DNA of 64,000 bases from Myxococcota bacterium (GTDB taxonomy: Bacteria > Myxococcota > XYA12-FULL-58-9 > JALHOP01), in contig JALHOP010000017.1 in the NCBI GenBank assembly GCA_022842935.1, positions 83,606 to 147,605 on the forward strand, given 5' to 3'. Below, piece after piece: positions 55,425 to 63,860 of the stretch. Made by a program: the position numbers and the translations under genes. The notes under the pieces are model-generated. The model had not been told where the DNA came from and searched no databases. It saw nothing but the letters and a program-made list of their open reading frames with translations. Numbering within the stretch: position 1 is the stretch's first letter; every line of letters starts with the position of its first letter.

Positions 55425-56171
55425 TCAGGCGCGTCCGCGCTTGGCGTAGCGTGAAAGAATCTCAGGCCTGGCTTCAATGAAGGCCATGACGCGTGGCTCG
55501 GTCAAACGAGCGGCGGCGGCGAGGTCGTGACGTCCGAGCGCGACGCGAAAGTCGGTCGACGACATTTCGGGGATCGGCAGCCCGACCGTGTCGGTACTGT
55601 CGTAGCCCGCGCGCGAGAGGAACTGCACGTAAGCGAGGTTTCGCAGGGCGTCGGAACCGTGCCACGTCGCGACATCGCGGCGAAGATCGGCCCCTAAGTA
55701 GACGACGAAATCGCAGTCCGGATGCCGCGCCTGCAACATCGCGAGCATGGTGTTGGTCCGTGAAATGCCGCCGATCTCGGATTCTATGGTGGAGATGCGC
55801 AGGCCTGCCTTCGAGCTGGTCGCGGGACCGAGATGCTCACCGAGGCCAAGCTCGAGCATCTTCACGCGGTCGGGGAAAGGCGTCATCCCCGTGCGTTTGG
55901 CAGGGTTTGCGTGCTGAAACACCGGGACCACCCAGAGCTCGTCGAGACGCGCTTGGGTCGGTTTGCCATCGACGCCAATCACGTTCTGCCTGAAGCTCGT
56001 GACCAGCTCACGAATACGCTGCAGATGGCTGCGCGTCGGCGGATCGAAGCTGCCGCCGAAGACGCCGATCAAGCGGCGCCCGGTACGAAGCCGCGGCGGG
56101 AGAGTAACCGCGACGGGTGGGGCGGCTGCGCGAATGCGCTGCGCGGAGGAAACGGTGCGAAGCGGGAACAC
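55425..56171 (-). CDS. Nicotinate-nucleotide adenylyltransferase-like protein
   Basis: 248 residues. After a 30-residue basic extension, IGVFGGSFDPPTRSHLQRIR gives the nucleotidyltransferase T/HxGH-type site, here as T-x-S-H instead of the usual H-x-G-H. FPDRVKMLELGL and the C-terminal MSSTDFRVALGR (family I-S-S-T-x-I-R) follow. NadD makes deamido-NAD from nicotinate mononucleotide and ATP. The altered first motif could change activity or substrate. The last stop faces the TonB-like gene, 13 bases away. Confidence 0.7.
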   Translation of the reverse strand: MFPLRTVSSAQRIRAAAPPVAVTLPPRLRTGRRLIGVFGGSFDPPTRSHLQRIRELVTSFRQNVIGVDGKPTQARLDELWVVPVFQHANPAKRTGMTPFPDRVKMLELGLGEHLGPATSSKAGLRISTIESEIGGISRTNTMLAMLQARHPDCDFVVYLGADLRRDVATWHGSDALRNLAYVQFLSRAGYDSTDTVGLPIPEMSSTDFRVALGRHDLAAAARLTEPRVMAFIEARPEILSRYAKRGRA

Positions 56172-56296
56172 AAAGAGCCTGGGGAATTTGTTGCCGGAGG
56201 CCTTATCGGAGTGACTTCACCGGAGTTGTTGGTCGGGCGACTGCTGCGCTGGCATCGCTTGACCGGGTGACGAAGCTCGGAGATGCAGACCGGCGC

Positions 56297-56959
56297 ATGA
56301 AGAGAGTGCTGGGAATCGTCGCGGGGTTGGTCATGACATACGCTTGCGGCCACGGTCATCAGGGGCACGGTCATGGTGGCCATCACATGGAGAAGCGCTT
56401 CGAAGGCGCCGAAGGTTGGGCGCAGGTCTTCGATGACCCCAAGCGTGACGAATGGCAGCGGCCCCAAGCGGTGGTGGATGCGTTGGAGCTCACGCCGGCC
56501 ATGAAGGTCGCCGACATCGGCGCCGGCACCGGTTACTTCACCATGCGAATCGCGCGCGCCGTACCACAAGGCGAGGTCTACGGCATCGATCTCGAACCAG
56601 ACATGATCCGCTATCTCGGAGAGCGCGCGAAGCGAGAAGAGCTCACCAACGTTCGTCCGGTGTTGGGAACCGAAGCCGACCCACGGTTGCCCGCTGAAGT
56701 GGACCGCGTGCTGGTCGTCGATACGTATCATCACATCGCCAATCGCGAAGCTTACTTCGCCGCACTGCGTGCGAACCTTCGCGCCAATAGCAGAGTCGTG
56801 ATCATCGACTTCACGGAAGAGTCGCCGATGGGACCGCCGCCCGAACATCGCTTGTCCCAGGCGAGCGTCGAGAGTGAGATGATGAGCGCGGGCTACAAGC
56901 TGGTATCCGCGCCGGCCTTGTTGCCCAATCAGTACTTCTTGGTGTTCGCGGTGCGCTAA
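56297..56959 (+). CDS. Class I SAM-dependent methyltransferase with lipoprotein-like N-terminus
   Basis: 220 residues from the ATG at 56297. The N-terminus (MKRVLGIVAGLVMTYAC) reads as a lipoprotein signal, followed by a His-rich stretch (GHGHQGHGHGGHH). The Rossmann methyltransferase then shows VADIGAGTGYFTMRIA (motif I), YGIDLEPDMIRYL and VLVVDTYHHI. Export would separate the enzyme from cytosolic SAM, which is odd although such N-termini recur in this family. A start at Met31 (56387) would give a cytosolic enzyme. Target unknown. Confidence 0.7.
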   Translation: MKRVLGIVAGLVMTYACGHGHQGHGHGGHHMEKRFEGAEGWAQVFDDPKRDEWQRPQAVVDALELTPAMKVADIGAGTGYFTMRIARAVPQGEVYGIDLEPDMIRYLGERAKREELTNVRPVLGTEADPRLPAEVDRVLVVDTYHHIANREAYFAALRANLRANSRVVIIDFTEESPMGPPPEHRLSQASVESEMMSAGYKLVSAPALLPNQYFLVFAVR

Positions 56960-56979
56960 GCGCGCGTGGCGCTGCTTGC

Positions 56980-57339
56980 GTGATCGCGCTCGACCAGTAC
57001 CCGCGCAACGCCTTCCGCGGAACCGCGCGCATGTTCGCGACCGACCCAAAGGCACGCGTGATCGCCGACAAGGCTATCGCGCTCGGTCACGACGACGTCG
57101 TGGCGGAAGAGCTCCGTGTTTTTCTCTATCTGCCGTTCGAGCACTCCGAGGAGCTCGCCGACCAGGAGCGAAGCGTGCGCCTGCACCAGCGGCTCGACGA
57201 ACACTACCGGTCGTATGCCGAGCTGCACTACGACGTCATCAAGCGCTTCGGACGGTTCCCGCATCGCAACGCCGTGCTGGGCAGAGCGATGCGCCCCGAG
57301 GAACAAGATTTTCTCGACGCTGGGGGCTTTAGCGGCTGA
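56980..57339 (+). CDS. DUF924 family protein, N-terminally truncated
   Basis: 119 residues from a GTG. It begins IALDQYPRNAFRGTARMFAT and continues FLYLPFEHSEELADQERSVR and FGRFPHRNAVLGRAMRPEEQ. These are conserved DUF924 blocks, but full members are about 180 residues and start about 60 residues earlier with a tryptophan-rich segment. That part is missing; the methyltransferase gene ends 20 bases upstream. Probably a truncated, possibly dead gene. Confidence 0.65.
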   Translation: MIALDQYPRNAFRGTARMFATDPKARVIADKAIALGHDDVVAEELRVFLYLPFEHSEELADQERSVRLHQRLDEHYRSYAELHYDVIKRFGRFPHRNAVLGRAMRPEEQDFLDAGGFSG

Positions 57340-58995
57340 TTAGTTTCGCAGTGCGGCGGTTTCCCGACGCTTCGAGGCGAACTCCGCGTCGGGATTCCAC
57401 TCGACCCATTTCGCATCTTGCGCGACGGTATGGCCGAGCCTGAAACCGAGTCGCAGATCCTCGACGCCCCCGGAGAGATCCCAGTCCGCTCGAACCACGT
57501 CCGACGGCTTGTGATAGTCCGTCGAGAAGAACTTGGCGGACTGGGCATCACCGAAGCCCTTCGCTTTTCCGATGTAGTCGTTGCCCTTGTACAGCCAGAG
57601 CGCGGGAACGCCCGCTTTGGCGAACTCGAAGCTGTCGCCCCGGTAAGTCGTGCCACGCTCCGGGTGAGCGTCAGGCACCAAAACACGTCCAGACTGCTTC
57701 ACGATGCGCTCGAGCTCTGTATCCAAAGACGAGACGCGGTCACCTACGAGTTGGAGGTCCTTCGTGCGCCCCCATGGGTTGACGCCATCGAGGTTGATGT
57801 TGGCTATCGTCCGCGCCAGCGGATAAAGCGGATTCTCGACGTAGTATCTCGCCCCTAGCAGGCCTCGCTCCTCTCCCGTCGTCGCTACGAACACAACGGT
57901 GGCTCTGGCCGGAGTCTTCATGGCTTTGAAGGCCTCGGCGATCTCGAGCATCCCCGAGGTTCCAGAGGCGTTGTCCAGCGCGCCGTGAAACACCTTGTCG
58001 CCCTCGCGCTTGTCATCTCGACCAAAGTGGTCCCAGTGGGCCGAGTAAACCAAATAGCGCGCCGCATCCCCTGCGTCAGTGCCGCTTACCTTGCCGACGA
58101 CGTTGTGTGAACTGACGGAACGCTCGGTGCGCTCGAGCGTCATGCTGAGCTTCTGACGCAAGGGGACTGGCTTGAAGTCGCGCAGCGCGGCGGCCTTGGT
58201 GAGGGCGTCGAGGTCAAGACCGGAATCTTTGAAGATCTTGCGCGCCGCTTCATCCGAGAGCCATGACTCGACGGCTGGCCTTCCCATGTTCTTGTCCGCT
58301 GCAACGGTCGCGAAGTTCTCTCGCCCCCAGCTATCGACGACGACGCTCCATGGATACGCGGCGCGCTCAGTGTTGTGGATGATGAGCGCGGCCGCAGCGC
58401 CCTTCTTCGCTGCGATTTCGAACTTGTAAGTCCAGCGCCCGTAATACGTCATGCCCGCGCCCTTGAAGAGCTTCGTGTCCAGTTTGGTCGCGTCGCTGGG
58501 ATCGGCGACTTGCGGGTCGTTCACCAGCATCACCACGGTCTTGCCGCGAACGTCGACGTCCTTGAAGTCGTCCCAGCCGTATTCGGGAGCGATGACGCCG
58601 TAGCCAACGAACACCATGTCACTCTTCTCGATCGACACCCTCGGCACTTGCCGCTGGGTGACCGCGACGAGGTCACGGTTGGCAACTAGCTCCTCACGCT
58701 TGCCCTGGGTGTCGAGCTCGGCATGGTACGTCGACACCGCCCCGACGAGCGGGACGCGCTGCAGGTAGGTGCCGTCCGGGTTCCCGGGCGTAAGGCCGAT
58801 CGCTTTCATCTGATCGACGAGGTAGGCGACCGTAACGTCTTCGCCCTTGGTTCCGGGGGAGCGCCCCTCGAAGGCGTCTGAAGCGAGCGTCTGGATACGG
58901 TCGAGGAGGCCCTTGGCTTCGATGGCCTTCTCGGCGCTCCTCAAGGCGGCTTCTGGGGCTGCTGCGATGAACAGGGCGACGATGACTGCGCTCAC
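57340..58995 (-). CDS. M28-family zinc aminopeptidase
   Basis: 551 residues from a GTG with GGAG 6 bases upstream. A weak signal peptide is followed by a PA-domain insert (about 120-230). The M28 catalytic core has YSAHWDHFG (zinc His and Asp), GALDNASGTSGM (bridging Asp), TTGEERGLLGA (catalytic Glu and zinc Glu), NINLDGVNPWG and a final zinc His in STDYHKPSD. A complete active site is visible. It is a secreted metallo-exopeptidase. It abuts the DUF924 stop on the other strand with no gap. Confidence 0.9.
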   Translation of the reverse strand: MSAVIVALFIAAAPEAALRSAEKAIEAKGLLDRIQTLASDAFEGRSPGTKGEDVTVAYLVDQMKAIGLTPGNPDGTYLQRVPLVGAVSTYHAELDTQGKREELVANRDLVAVTQRQVPRVSIEKSDMVFVGYGVIAPEYGWDDFKDVDVRGKTVVMLVNDPQVADPSDATKLDTKLFKGAGMTYYGRWTYKFEIAAKKGAAAALIIHNTERAAYPWSVVVDSWGRENFATVAADKNMGRPAVESWLSDEAARKIFKDSGLDLDALTKAAALRDFKPVPLRQKLSMTLERTERSVSSHNVVGKVSGTDAGDAARYLVYSAHWDHFGRDDKREGDKVFHGALDNASGTSGMLEIAEAFKAMKTPARATVVFVATTGEERGLLGARYYVENPLYPLARTIANINLDGVNPWGRTKDLQLVGDRVSSLDTELERIVKQSGRVLVPDAHPERGTTYRGDSFEFAKAGVPALWLYKGNDYIGKAKGFGDAQSAKFFSTDYHKPSDVVRADWDLSGGVEDLRLGFRLGHTVAQDAKWVEWNPDAEFASKRRETAALRN

Positions 58996-59062
58996 GAGAT
59001 CTCCGAGGTAAGGCGAGACCGGTTATCACCCAACGAGGCGCGTCAACAACCCGCCATTCGAC

Positions 59063-60190
59063 CTACTGCTGGCTCATCCACTCGGCAATGGCGACGAGCC
59101 ACGCGACGCGCTCGCCCGCTCGTCCGCTATGGCGTTGCGCCAAAGGGAGAATGGAGTGGCGTTTCAAGATCGGCTCCATTTGGCCTGGCTTACTGCGAGT
59201 AAAGTTCGCGTAGGCTGCCTTCACGGCCACCGCGTCGCGGAACGGGGCGATCGCCTGCAACTGGCGCATCGTCGGGTGATTCCATGTGACGAGCACGTCA
59301 CTCGGACGCACGAAGTCACAGATGGCTTCCATGACCTCACGCTGCGACATGCCCGCTTCGACACGCGCTCGTGTAAGACCCATGTAGGCAAAGCGCCTGT
59401 CATCGACGTCGGCCTCCGGCCGAATGAACCACTCGCGGTGCTCACCGTCGGCGATCCGCTGCAGGCATATCTGCACGAGCGCTTCGTGCTCGACACCGTC
59501 GACCTCGAACGCGACGTATTCGGTGTAGCCAGCGACCAAGGCGTCGTAGTCCCGCAAGAGGGGATGCGGGCGGAGCTGTCGCATTGGCGGACGGCGGTGC
59601 CTGTAGGATCCCGTTGGGGGCCGTTCGGTGTAGGCGATCTGCTGATCGATCATGCGTGCGAAGCGACCAAGGAGGTCATCCCATCCACTCGTGTCGGGCT
59701 CGAGCGCCCGCAGCGCGTGCACCAGCGCCTCGAGCGTCGAGACATAGGTGTCTTTCGGCTCGCGCCGGATGCGGTAGTTGCTGGGTGGAGGCTGCGCGAG
59801 TTTCACGTGCGGCAGGTCCGCAAGCCAGGGATTGTCGCGATAGAGGACCTTCGCCTGCGACCATGTGCCGTCGATCGCGACGAGCGCGGTCGGTCGCGTC
59901 GACGCGTCGAGCTCCGCGACGTCGCGCGCCTTACTCGAGGGATAGAGCAAGGCGGCACCTGAAGGGATCATCGCCGGCACGACCTTCAGATCCCATGCAA
60001 CGTGAACCTGGCAGTGCTGCAAGCCAAGGCGCGCGAGACGCTCGGTACCGAGCGCGTGCCTTACCTCGCGGGGATGCTGGATGATGACCGCGTGTGTGCG
60101 ATTGCGAACCGCTGCCCCCCCGCAAACGCACACGACCGCCGGCTTGAAACACCGATAGCAATAGGGTCGCGGCGTCGAAAGGTCGTTCAT
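59063..60190 (-). CDS. DTW-domain protein with C-terminal extension
   Basis: 375 residues from the ATG at 60190. The first 190 residues are a DTW domain: CYRCFKPAVVCVCG zinc cysteines, QHPREVRHALGTERLA, LVAIDGTWSQAKVL with the D-x-T-W signature, and RREPKDTYVSTLEAL. DTW proteins are tRNA 3-amino-3-carboxypropyl-uridine transferases (TapT type). The extra 190 residues (YVAFEVDGVEHEALVQICLQ, VRPSDVLVTWNHPT) have a fold hint of a degenerate DnaQ-like exonuclease; that is my inference. Confidence 0.75.
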   Translation of the reverse strand: MNDLSTPRPYCYRCFKPAVVCVCGGAAVRNRTHAVIIQHPREVRHALGTERLARLGLQHCQVHVAWDLKVVPAMIPSGAALLYPSSKARDVAELDASTRPTALVAIDGTWSQAKVLYRDNPWLADLPHVKLAQPPPSNYRIRREPKDTYVSTLEALVHALRALEPDTSGWDDLLGRFARMIDQQIAYTERPPTGSYRHRRPPMRQLRPHPLLRDYDALVAGYTEYVAFEVDGVEHEALVQICLQRIADGEHREWFIRPEADVDDRRFAYMGLTRARVEAGMSQREVMEAICDFVRPSDVLVTWNHPTMRQLQAIAPFRDAVAVKAAYANFTRSKPGQMEPILKRHSILPLAQRHSGRAGERVAWLVAIAEWMSQQ

Positions 60191-60321
60191 CCGAGCGGCA
60201 CCGTGCAGGCTCGGCGCCGGGTTCGTCAACACAAGCGCTGCGCGACGACCGCGAGCGGGTCACGGTCGCTAGGCCCAACAACCTCGTCGCAATGAGCGCG
60301 AAGAGTGGATAAAGTCGGCGT

Positions 60322-61035
60322 GTGGACTACGCAAAGCTTATCCTTTCCCTCACTCTAATCGTATGCGCATGCGGCGGCGGCTCATCCGCAACCTTCGACA
60401 CAGTCTACGATGGCGGACAGTACCACCTCGGTCCGGTCGACTACGACGAGACCCGTTTTCACAACGCCTGCGCCCCCGCCGGCAAATACTCGCAGCAGGT
60501 CCGACAGGCGCAGGGCGATATGCTCGCCGGACTCTGGAACGGGCTCGATGACGTCGGCGGCCTCTGCGATACCTGCATCCTGGTCAAAACCGCGCGCGGT
60601 AAGGAGGCGCTACTGCGCGTTGTCACTTACGGCGACACCACGAAGAACAGCATCGACGTCAGCCAGAACGCCTTCGACATCCTCGACAGTGGCGAGTTCC
60701 CGCGTGAGATGACATGGCAGTTCGCCAAGTGCCCCGACACCGGCGGCGTCATCTACGAGTTCCAGACTGCCGCGAACGAAGATTGGACCAGCCTATGGGT
60801 ACGAAACGCGCGCGTACCGCTCGAGAAGGTCGAAGTGAAGAGCGTGAAACATGCGTCGTTCACGCGACTCCAGCGAGGCGCCGACGGGACCCTCACCGAC
60901 AACCAGGGCTTCGGACGGGGTAAGTTCACCATCAAGCTCACCGGCATCGATGGTGCCACCTACAGCGACACCTTCGAGTGGCCGGCGAACGGCCTAGGCG
61001 GCGCGACCCTCGTGGGCCAAGGCAACTTCGACTAG
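60322..61035 (+). CDS. Expansin-like lipoprotein
   Basis: 237 residues from a GTG. The signal ends LIVCAC. The mature part has FHNACAP and LCDTCILVKTARGKEALLRV, then SIDVSQNAFDILDSGEFPRE and MTWQFAKCP: a double-psi-beta-barrel layout as in bacterial expansins. It is followed by a CBM63-like beta-sandwich (WTSLWVRNARVPLEKVEVKS, FTIKLTGIDGATYSDTFEW). Expansins loosen polysaccharide walls without hydrolysis. The target may be cellulose or peptidoglycan. The assignment is by pattern and needs structural support. Confidence 0.55.
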   Translation: MDYAKLILSLTLIVCACGGGSSATFDTVYDGGQYHLGPVDYDETRFHNACAPAGKYSQQVRQAQGDMLAGLWNGLDDVGGLCDTCILVKTARGKEALLRVVTYGDTTKNSIDVSQNAFDILDSGEFPREMTWQFAKCPDTGGVIYEFQTAANEDWTSLWVRNARVPLEKVEVKSVKHASFTRLQRGADGTLTDNQGFGRGKFTIKLTGIDGATYSDTFEWPANGLGGATLVGQGNFD

Positions 61036-61112
61036 CGAGGCGACAGAGTCGAAGAGCTGACCCAAGGGAGCCGTCATGCGCTCACGCCGAGCCTCGTGGG
61101 TGCTAGACGGAC

Positions 61113-61490
61113 TGCCTGCGCTGCGGCTGCGGCGACTACGTCGTAACCGCACCGGGCGCGCCCAAGGTGATCGAGAAAGGCCGCTATGGCGCAAGCTTCC
61201 TCGCGCACCTCGCGGTCGCCAAGTGCGCCGACCACACGCCGCTCTATCGCATCGAGAAGGATTTCGCGCGCCAGGGCTTTCCGCTCAAGCGCTCGACGAT
61301 GAACGAGTTGCTGCAGCGCGCGTTTGAGATCACACGCCCGCTCTCCGCACGGTTACTCGATCAGATTCGTGAGCGGTCAGTAGTCTAGGCCGACGAGACG
61401 CGACTACGCATGCAGAACGACGGCACGGGTAAAGCCAAGAACGGTTTCATGTGGACGTTCGTTGCGGCGGACGACGCGGGCGAAACCGAC
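61113..61490 (+). pseudogene. IS66-family transposase fragment
   Basis: The plus strand encodes CGCGDYVVTAPGAPKVIEKG, RYGASFLAHLAVAKCADHTP, LYRIEKDFARQGFPLKRSTM, a TAG, then ADETRLRMQNDG and NGFMWTFVAADDAGETDV. These are the zinc-finger, central and first catalytic Asp (ADET) regions of IS66 TnpC transposases. The stop codon replaces the residue before ADET. The N-terminal and C-terminal parts and inverted repeats were not found. Confidence 0.8.
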
Positions 61491-61903
61491 GTCCGAAGCG
61501 CGAGGGCGCTCGCCGTCTGGAGCTCTCCGCACCGCTGGTCATCGAACGGACCGGGTTCCAGCGCAATCATAGACTTGTCGCGAAGGACATCGGGAGGCAG
61601 TTTCCGTTTCCCGATGTTATGGTGCTCGAATCGCGACCGGGCGCCGCCGCCGACGCGGAGCGCACCAGGGACAAGTCGGCTATGCCGTCCACTGGGTTCA
61701 GCGGGGCCGGCCTGTTGATGCGACAGCGCCTGGAGAAAAGTCGCGACGCTGGTGCAACATACGTTCCCGCCTATGACCGCTATAGCGCCGCGCTCGCGCG
61801 TCTCGAGGGGCTTGGACGTTCATCGCGTCGAAGCAGCCGCACCAGCTCATGATGCAGTGCACGCAACGTACGAGCGAGGCGGTATTTCGAGGAGTCGCTC
61901 AGT
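61491..61903. other. No supported gene
   Basis: The interval between the IS66 fragment and the next ORF holds only overlapping weak frames with no recognisable family and no repeat I can see. It may be further decayed mobile-element DNA. Confidence 0.4.
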
Positions 61904-62215
61904 ATGGCTACTCTTGTCATGGGGGGCGGGGACACCTCGCGATTGGCGCCGGGCCTGCACCACATCGCAGGTCTGTCGCTGGCAAGCGGAGAGCTCGTCG
62001 CTTTCGACACCGTCGCACGGACGATGTTTCTAACTCCGGAGGGTGGCGAGCCCCAGGCAACGACCGTCGTCTTCAACGCGCCGAGCGAGCACGCGATGAC
62101 GCGGATGCTCCATGGTTTCTACGGAAGTCCCTGTAGGCGTTTCGAGGTCGGAGGACACACCGTACGATCGGCACGTCGCTTCTCTGCGGCAGTAGTCGAC
62201 TTCGTCAGTCTTTAG
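61904..62215 (+). CDS. Hypothetical small ORF, doubtful
   Basis: A 103-codon frame whose ATG follows GAGGAG by 9 bases. The product (LAPGLHHIAGLSLASGELVA, RTMFLTPEGGEPQATTVVFN) has balanced composition but no recognised domain. It lies among mobile-element and toxin-antitoxin debris, so it may be a fragment of a larger gene. Confidence 0.3.
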   Translation: MATLVMGGGDTSRLAPGLHHIAGLSLASGELVAFDTVARTMFLTPEGGEPQATTVVFNAPSEHAMTRMLHGFYGSPCRRFEVGGHTVRSARRFSAAVVDFVSL

Positions 62216-62441
62216 ATCCTCGATGGCCGCCGCCTGGCGCTCGCTCACGGTGCCGAGATCGCAAGCGCGTCCGAACAAAATCTGTCGTGGCTTGTGACGA
62301 GTCAGACGTGAAGCGACGAAGCGAGGCAGTGCTGGAAACCAATGTATGCGTCAGCGGACTCGCACGACCGAGAATGGACAAGACTTTCCACTTGACGGAC
62401 CGCCTCTACTGGCGATTGGCCGACATTCTCGCATTGCCAGC

Positions 62442-62460
62442 GTACACCTTCTGGGTGTAC
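62442..62460. promoter_or_regulatory. Inverted repeat, candidate toxin-antitoxin operator
   Basis: GTACACC-N5-GGTGTAC, two perfect 7-base arms, ends 8 bases before the toxin start. HigA/XRE antitoxins repress their operon by binding such palindromes over the promoter, and an XRE antitoxin is the second gene here. Confidence 0.55.
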
Positions 62461-62468
62461 ATTGAGGC

Positions 62469-62748
62469 GTGATTCGAACGGTCGTCGTTTCGCGCCGAGC
62501 AGCGCGGCAGCTCCGCGATGTGCCAAAGCACGTGGCGACGAAGTTCGGGTTGTGGGTCGAAGGCGTCGAAACCGAGGGGCTTGAGGAGTTCCAAGATCCC
62601 TGGTTTTCACGACGAGCCGCTGCAAGGCCAGAGAGCCGGGCAACGTTCGATTCGCCTCAGCCGCTCGTATCGAGCAATCTACGCGTTACGCAAAGACGGA
62701 AGCGTCGAGTTCGTGAGTGTCGAGGAGGTCAACAAACATGACTATTAG
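62469..62748 (+). pseudogene. higB: HigB/RelE-family toxin, frameshifted
   Basis: From the GTG at 62469: RTVVVSRRAARQLRDVPKHV and KFGLWVEGVETEGLEEFQ. Then the frame must change by losing two bases (CAAAAG shortened to CAAG near 62592) to continue KIPGFHDEPLQGQRAGQRSI and ALRKDGSVEFVSVEEVNKHD. This is a complete RelE/HigB-type ribosome-dependent mRNA endonuclease except for the shift. A deletion in an A-run is the simplest cause, which would disarm the toxin while leaving the antitoxin intact. Confidence 0.7.
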
Positions 62749-63058
62749 GGCACGGCGGAAGAGCTCCGCGATGCGTTTGATCGAGGACATCACGGGCGGC
62801 CCACTCACGCTTGGCGGCATGATCGAAGCGATCCGTCTCGGCGAAGAGATGAGCCAGGCGGAGTTCGCGCGTCAGCTCCGGCTTTCGCGCTCGCACCTCT
62901 GCGACATTGAAAAGGGTCGCAAGACGGTCAGTCCGGAGCGCGCGGCAAAGTTTGCGAAGATCCTTGGCTACAGCGAAGCGCAGTTCGTGAGGTTCGCGCT
63001 GCAAGACCAAGTTCGGCAAGCCGGTCTCAAGTACAGGGTCAGCGTCGACGCCGCGTAG
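62738..63058 (+). CDS. higA: XRE-family antitoxin (HigA-like)
   Basis: 106 residues from the ATG at 62738, which lies inside the last codons of the toxin gene. The helix-turn-helix is clear at about residues 38-75 (MSQAEFARQLRLSRSHLCDI, then EKGRKTVSPERAAKFAKILG). An N-terminal extension probably contacts the toxin. It autoregulates the operon in the family, and the palindrome at 62442-62460 is the likely site. Confidence 0.85.
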   Translation: MTIRARRKSSAMRLIEDITGGPLTLGGMIEAIRLGEEMSQAEFARQLRLSRSHLCDIEKGRKTVSPERAAKFAKILGYSEAQFVRFALQDQVRQAGLKYRVSVDAA

Positions 63059-63223
63059 TTGAGTCGGCCAATGAAAGATGGCCATCGCCGGCCTGGTGCA
63101 GAGTTGTGCGCTATGCCGGTGTGGCGCGCAACGGCCTAGAACTTCGCGAGTGAGGCCGGCGACCTCGCGGCGTTTTGCCGGTCAGCGCCGCCTGCGGCCA
63201 TCTTGGGTTGGGCGCGGCGAAGG

Positions 63224-63619
63224 TCAACAACCAGCTATGCGGCCCAGTTCCGACGCGATGTACGCCTTGTCAGCCCGACCCTCTGCAGCCGCCAACGTCA
63301 GTTCGTAGAGGTCATCTGTTGGCTTGTCGATGGCAATCCCATTCACCTCGAGGAAGACCAGGGCGGAGAGAAGCCCGGTTCGTTTGTTGCCGTCGACGAA
63401 CGGGTGGTTCTTCACGATGTGGAACAGATAGGCAGCGGCCATGCTCAGCAGGCCATCGTGCACGAAGCTCCCATCAAAGGTTGCGGAGGGCTGCGCGACG
63501 GCGGACTCAAGCAAGCCGCGGTCGCGGAGCCCTGCGCCACCGCCGACGGCGGCAAGCTGGTCCGCGTGAATCTGCAGCACGTCATCGACGGTGAGAAACG
63601 TCGGATCGCGCTGACTCAC
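63224..63619 (-). CDS. doc: Doc-type death-on-curing toxin
   Basis: 131 residues with the Fic/Doc motif HPFVDGNKRTGLLSALVFLE near residues 72-90 and the upstream LTVDDVLQIHADQL and GLRDRGLLESAVAQP segments of the Doc family. Doc enzymes inactivate elongation factor Tu by phosphorylation. All catalytic residues of the loop are present, so it looks active. The start overlaps the antitoxin stop by 4 bases. Confidence 0.88.
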   Translation of the reverse strand: MSQRDPTFLTVDDVLQIHADQLAAVGGGAGLRDRGLLESAVAQPSATFDGSFVHDGLLSMAAAYLFHIVKNHPFVDGNKRTGLLSALVFLEVNGIAIDKPTDDLYELTLAAAEGRADKAYIASELGRIAGC

Positions 63620-63834
63620 TTCGCGAGTTTTCGCAGCGTCGAGTCGTGGGTGGCGATCATTCGGGCGGCGGACTCGCGGATCGCGGTGGCGCGTGCCGCG
63701 TCTCTCAGCACTGCCTCCATCTCAGCGGGCGTAAGCCGAACCTTCTCAAGCAGCCGGTTGACGTCTGTGTCCGACAGGCCGTCGATGAAATCGTGAAGCT
63801 TTTTGCGTTGTTCCGCGGCACCCATGCAGCACAT
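63616..63834 (-). CDS. Antitoxin partner of Doc
   Basis: 72 residues from the ATG at 63834 with GGAGG 4 bases upstream; a Met three codons later is an alternative. All-helical and charged: RKKLHDFIDGLSDTDVNRLL, TPAEMEAVLRDAARATAIRE. It does not show a clear Phd/YefM DNA-binding N-terminus, so the family is uncertain, but position and 4-base overlap with the toxin start mark it as the antitoxin. Confidence 0.65.
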   Translation of the reverse strand: MCCMGAAEQRKKLHDFIDGLSDTDVNRLLEKVRLTPAEMEAVLRDAARATAIRESAARMIATHDSTLRKLAK

Positions 63835-63860
63835 GGTGCCTCCGACGGCTCGAAATCGCA

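Noticed and set aside
61167..61388. Intact small protein of 73 residues
   Set aside because: The sequence is the middle of an IS66 transposase and continues in frame past the TAG, so it is a fragment, not a small gene.
62287..62472. 61-codon plus-strand frame before the HigB-like toxin
   Set aside because: It runs through the promoter and palindrome of the toxin-antitoxin module and has no family resemblance.
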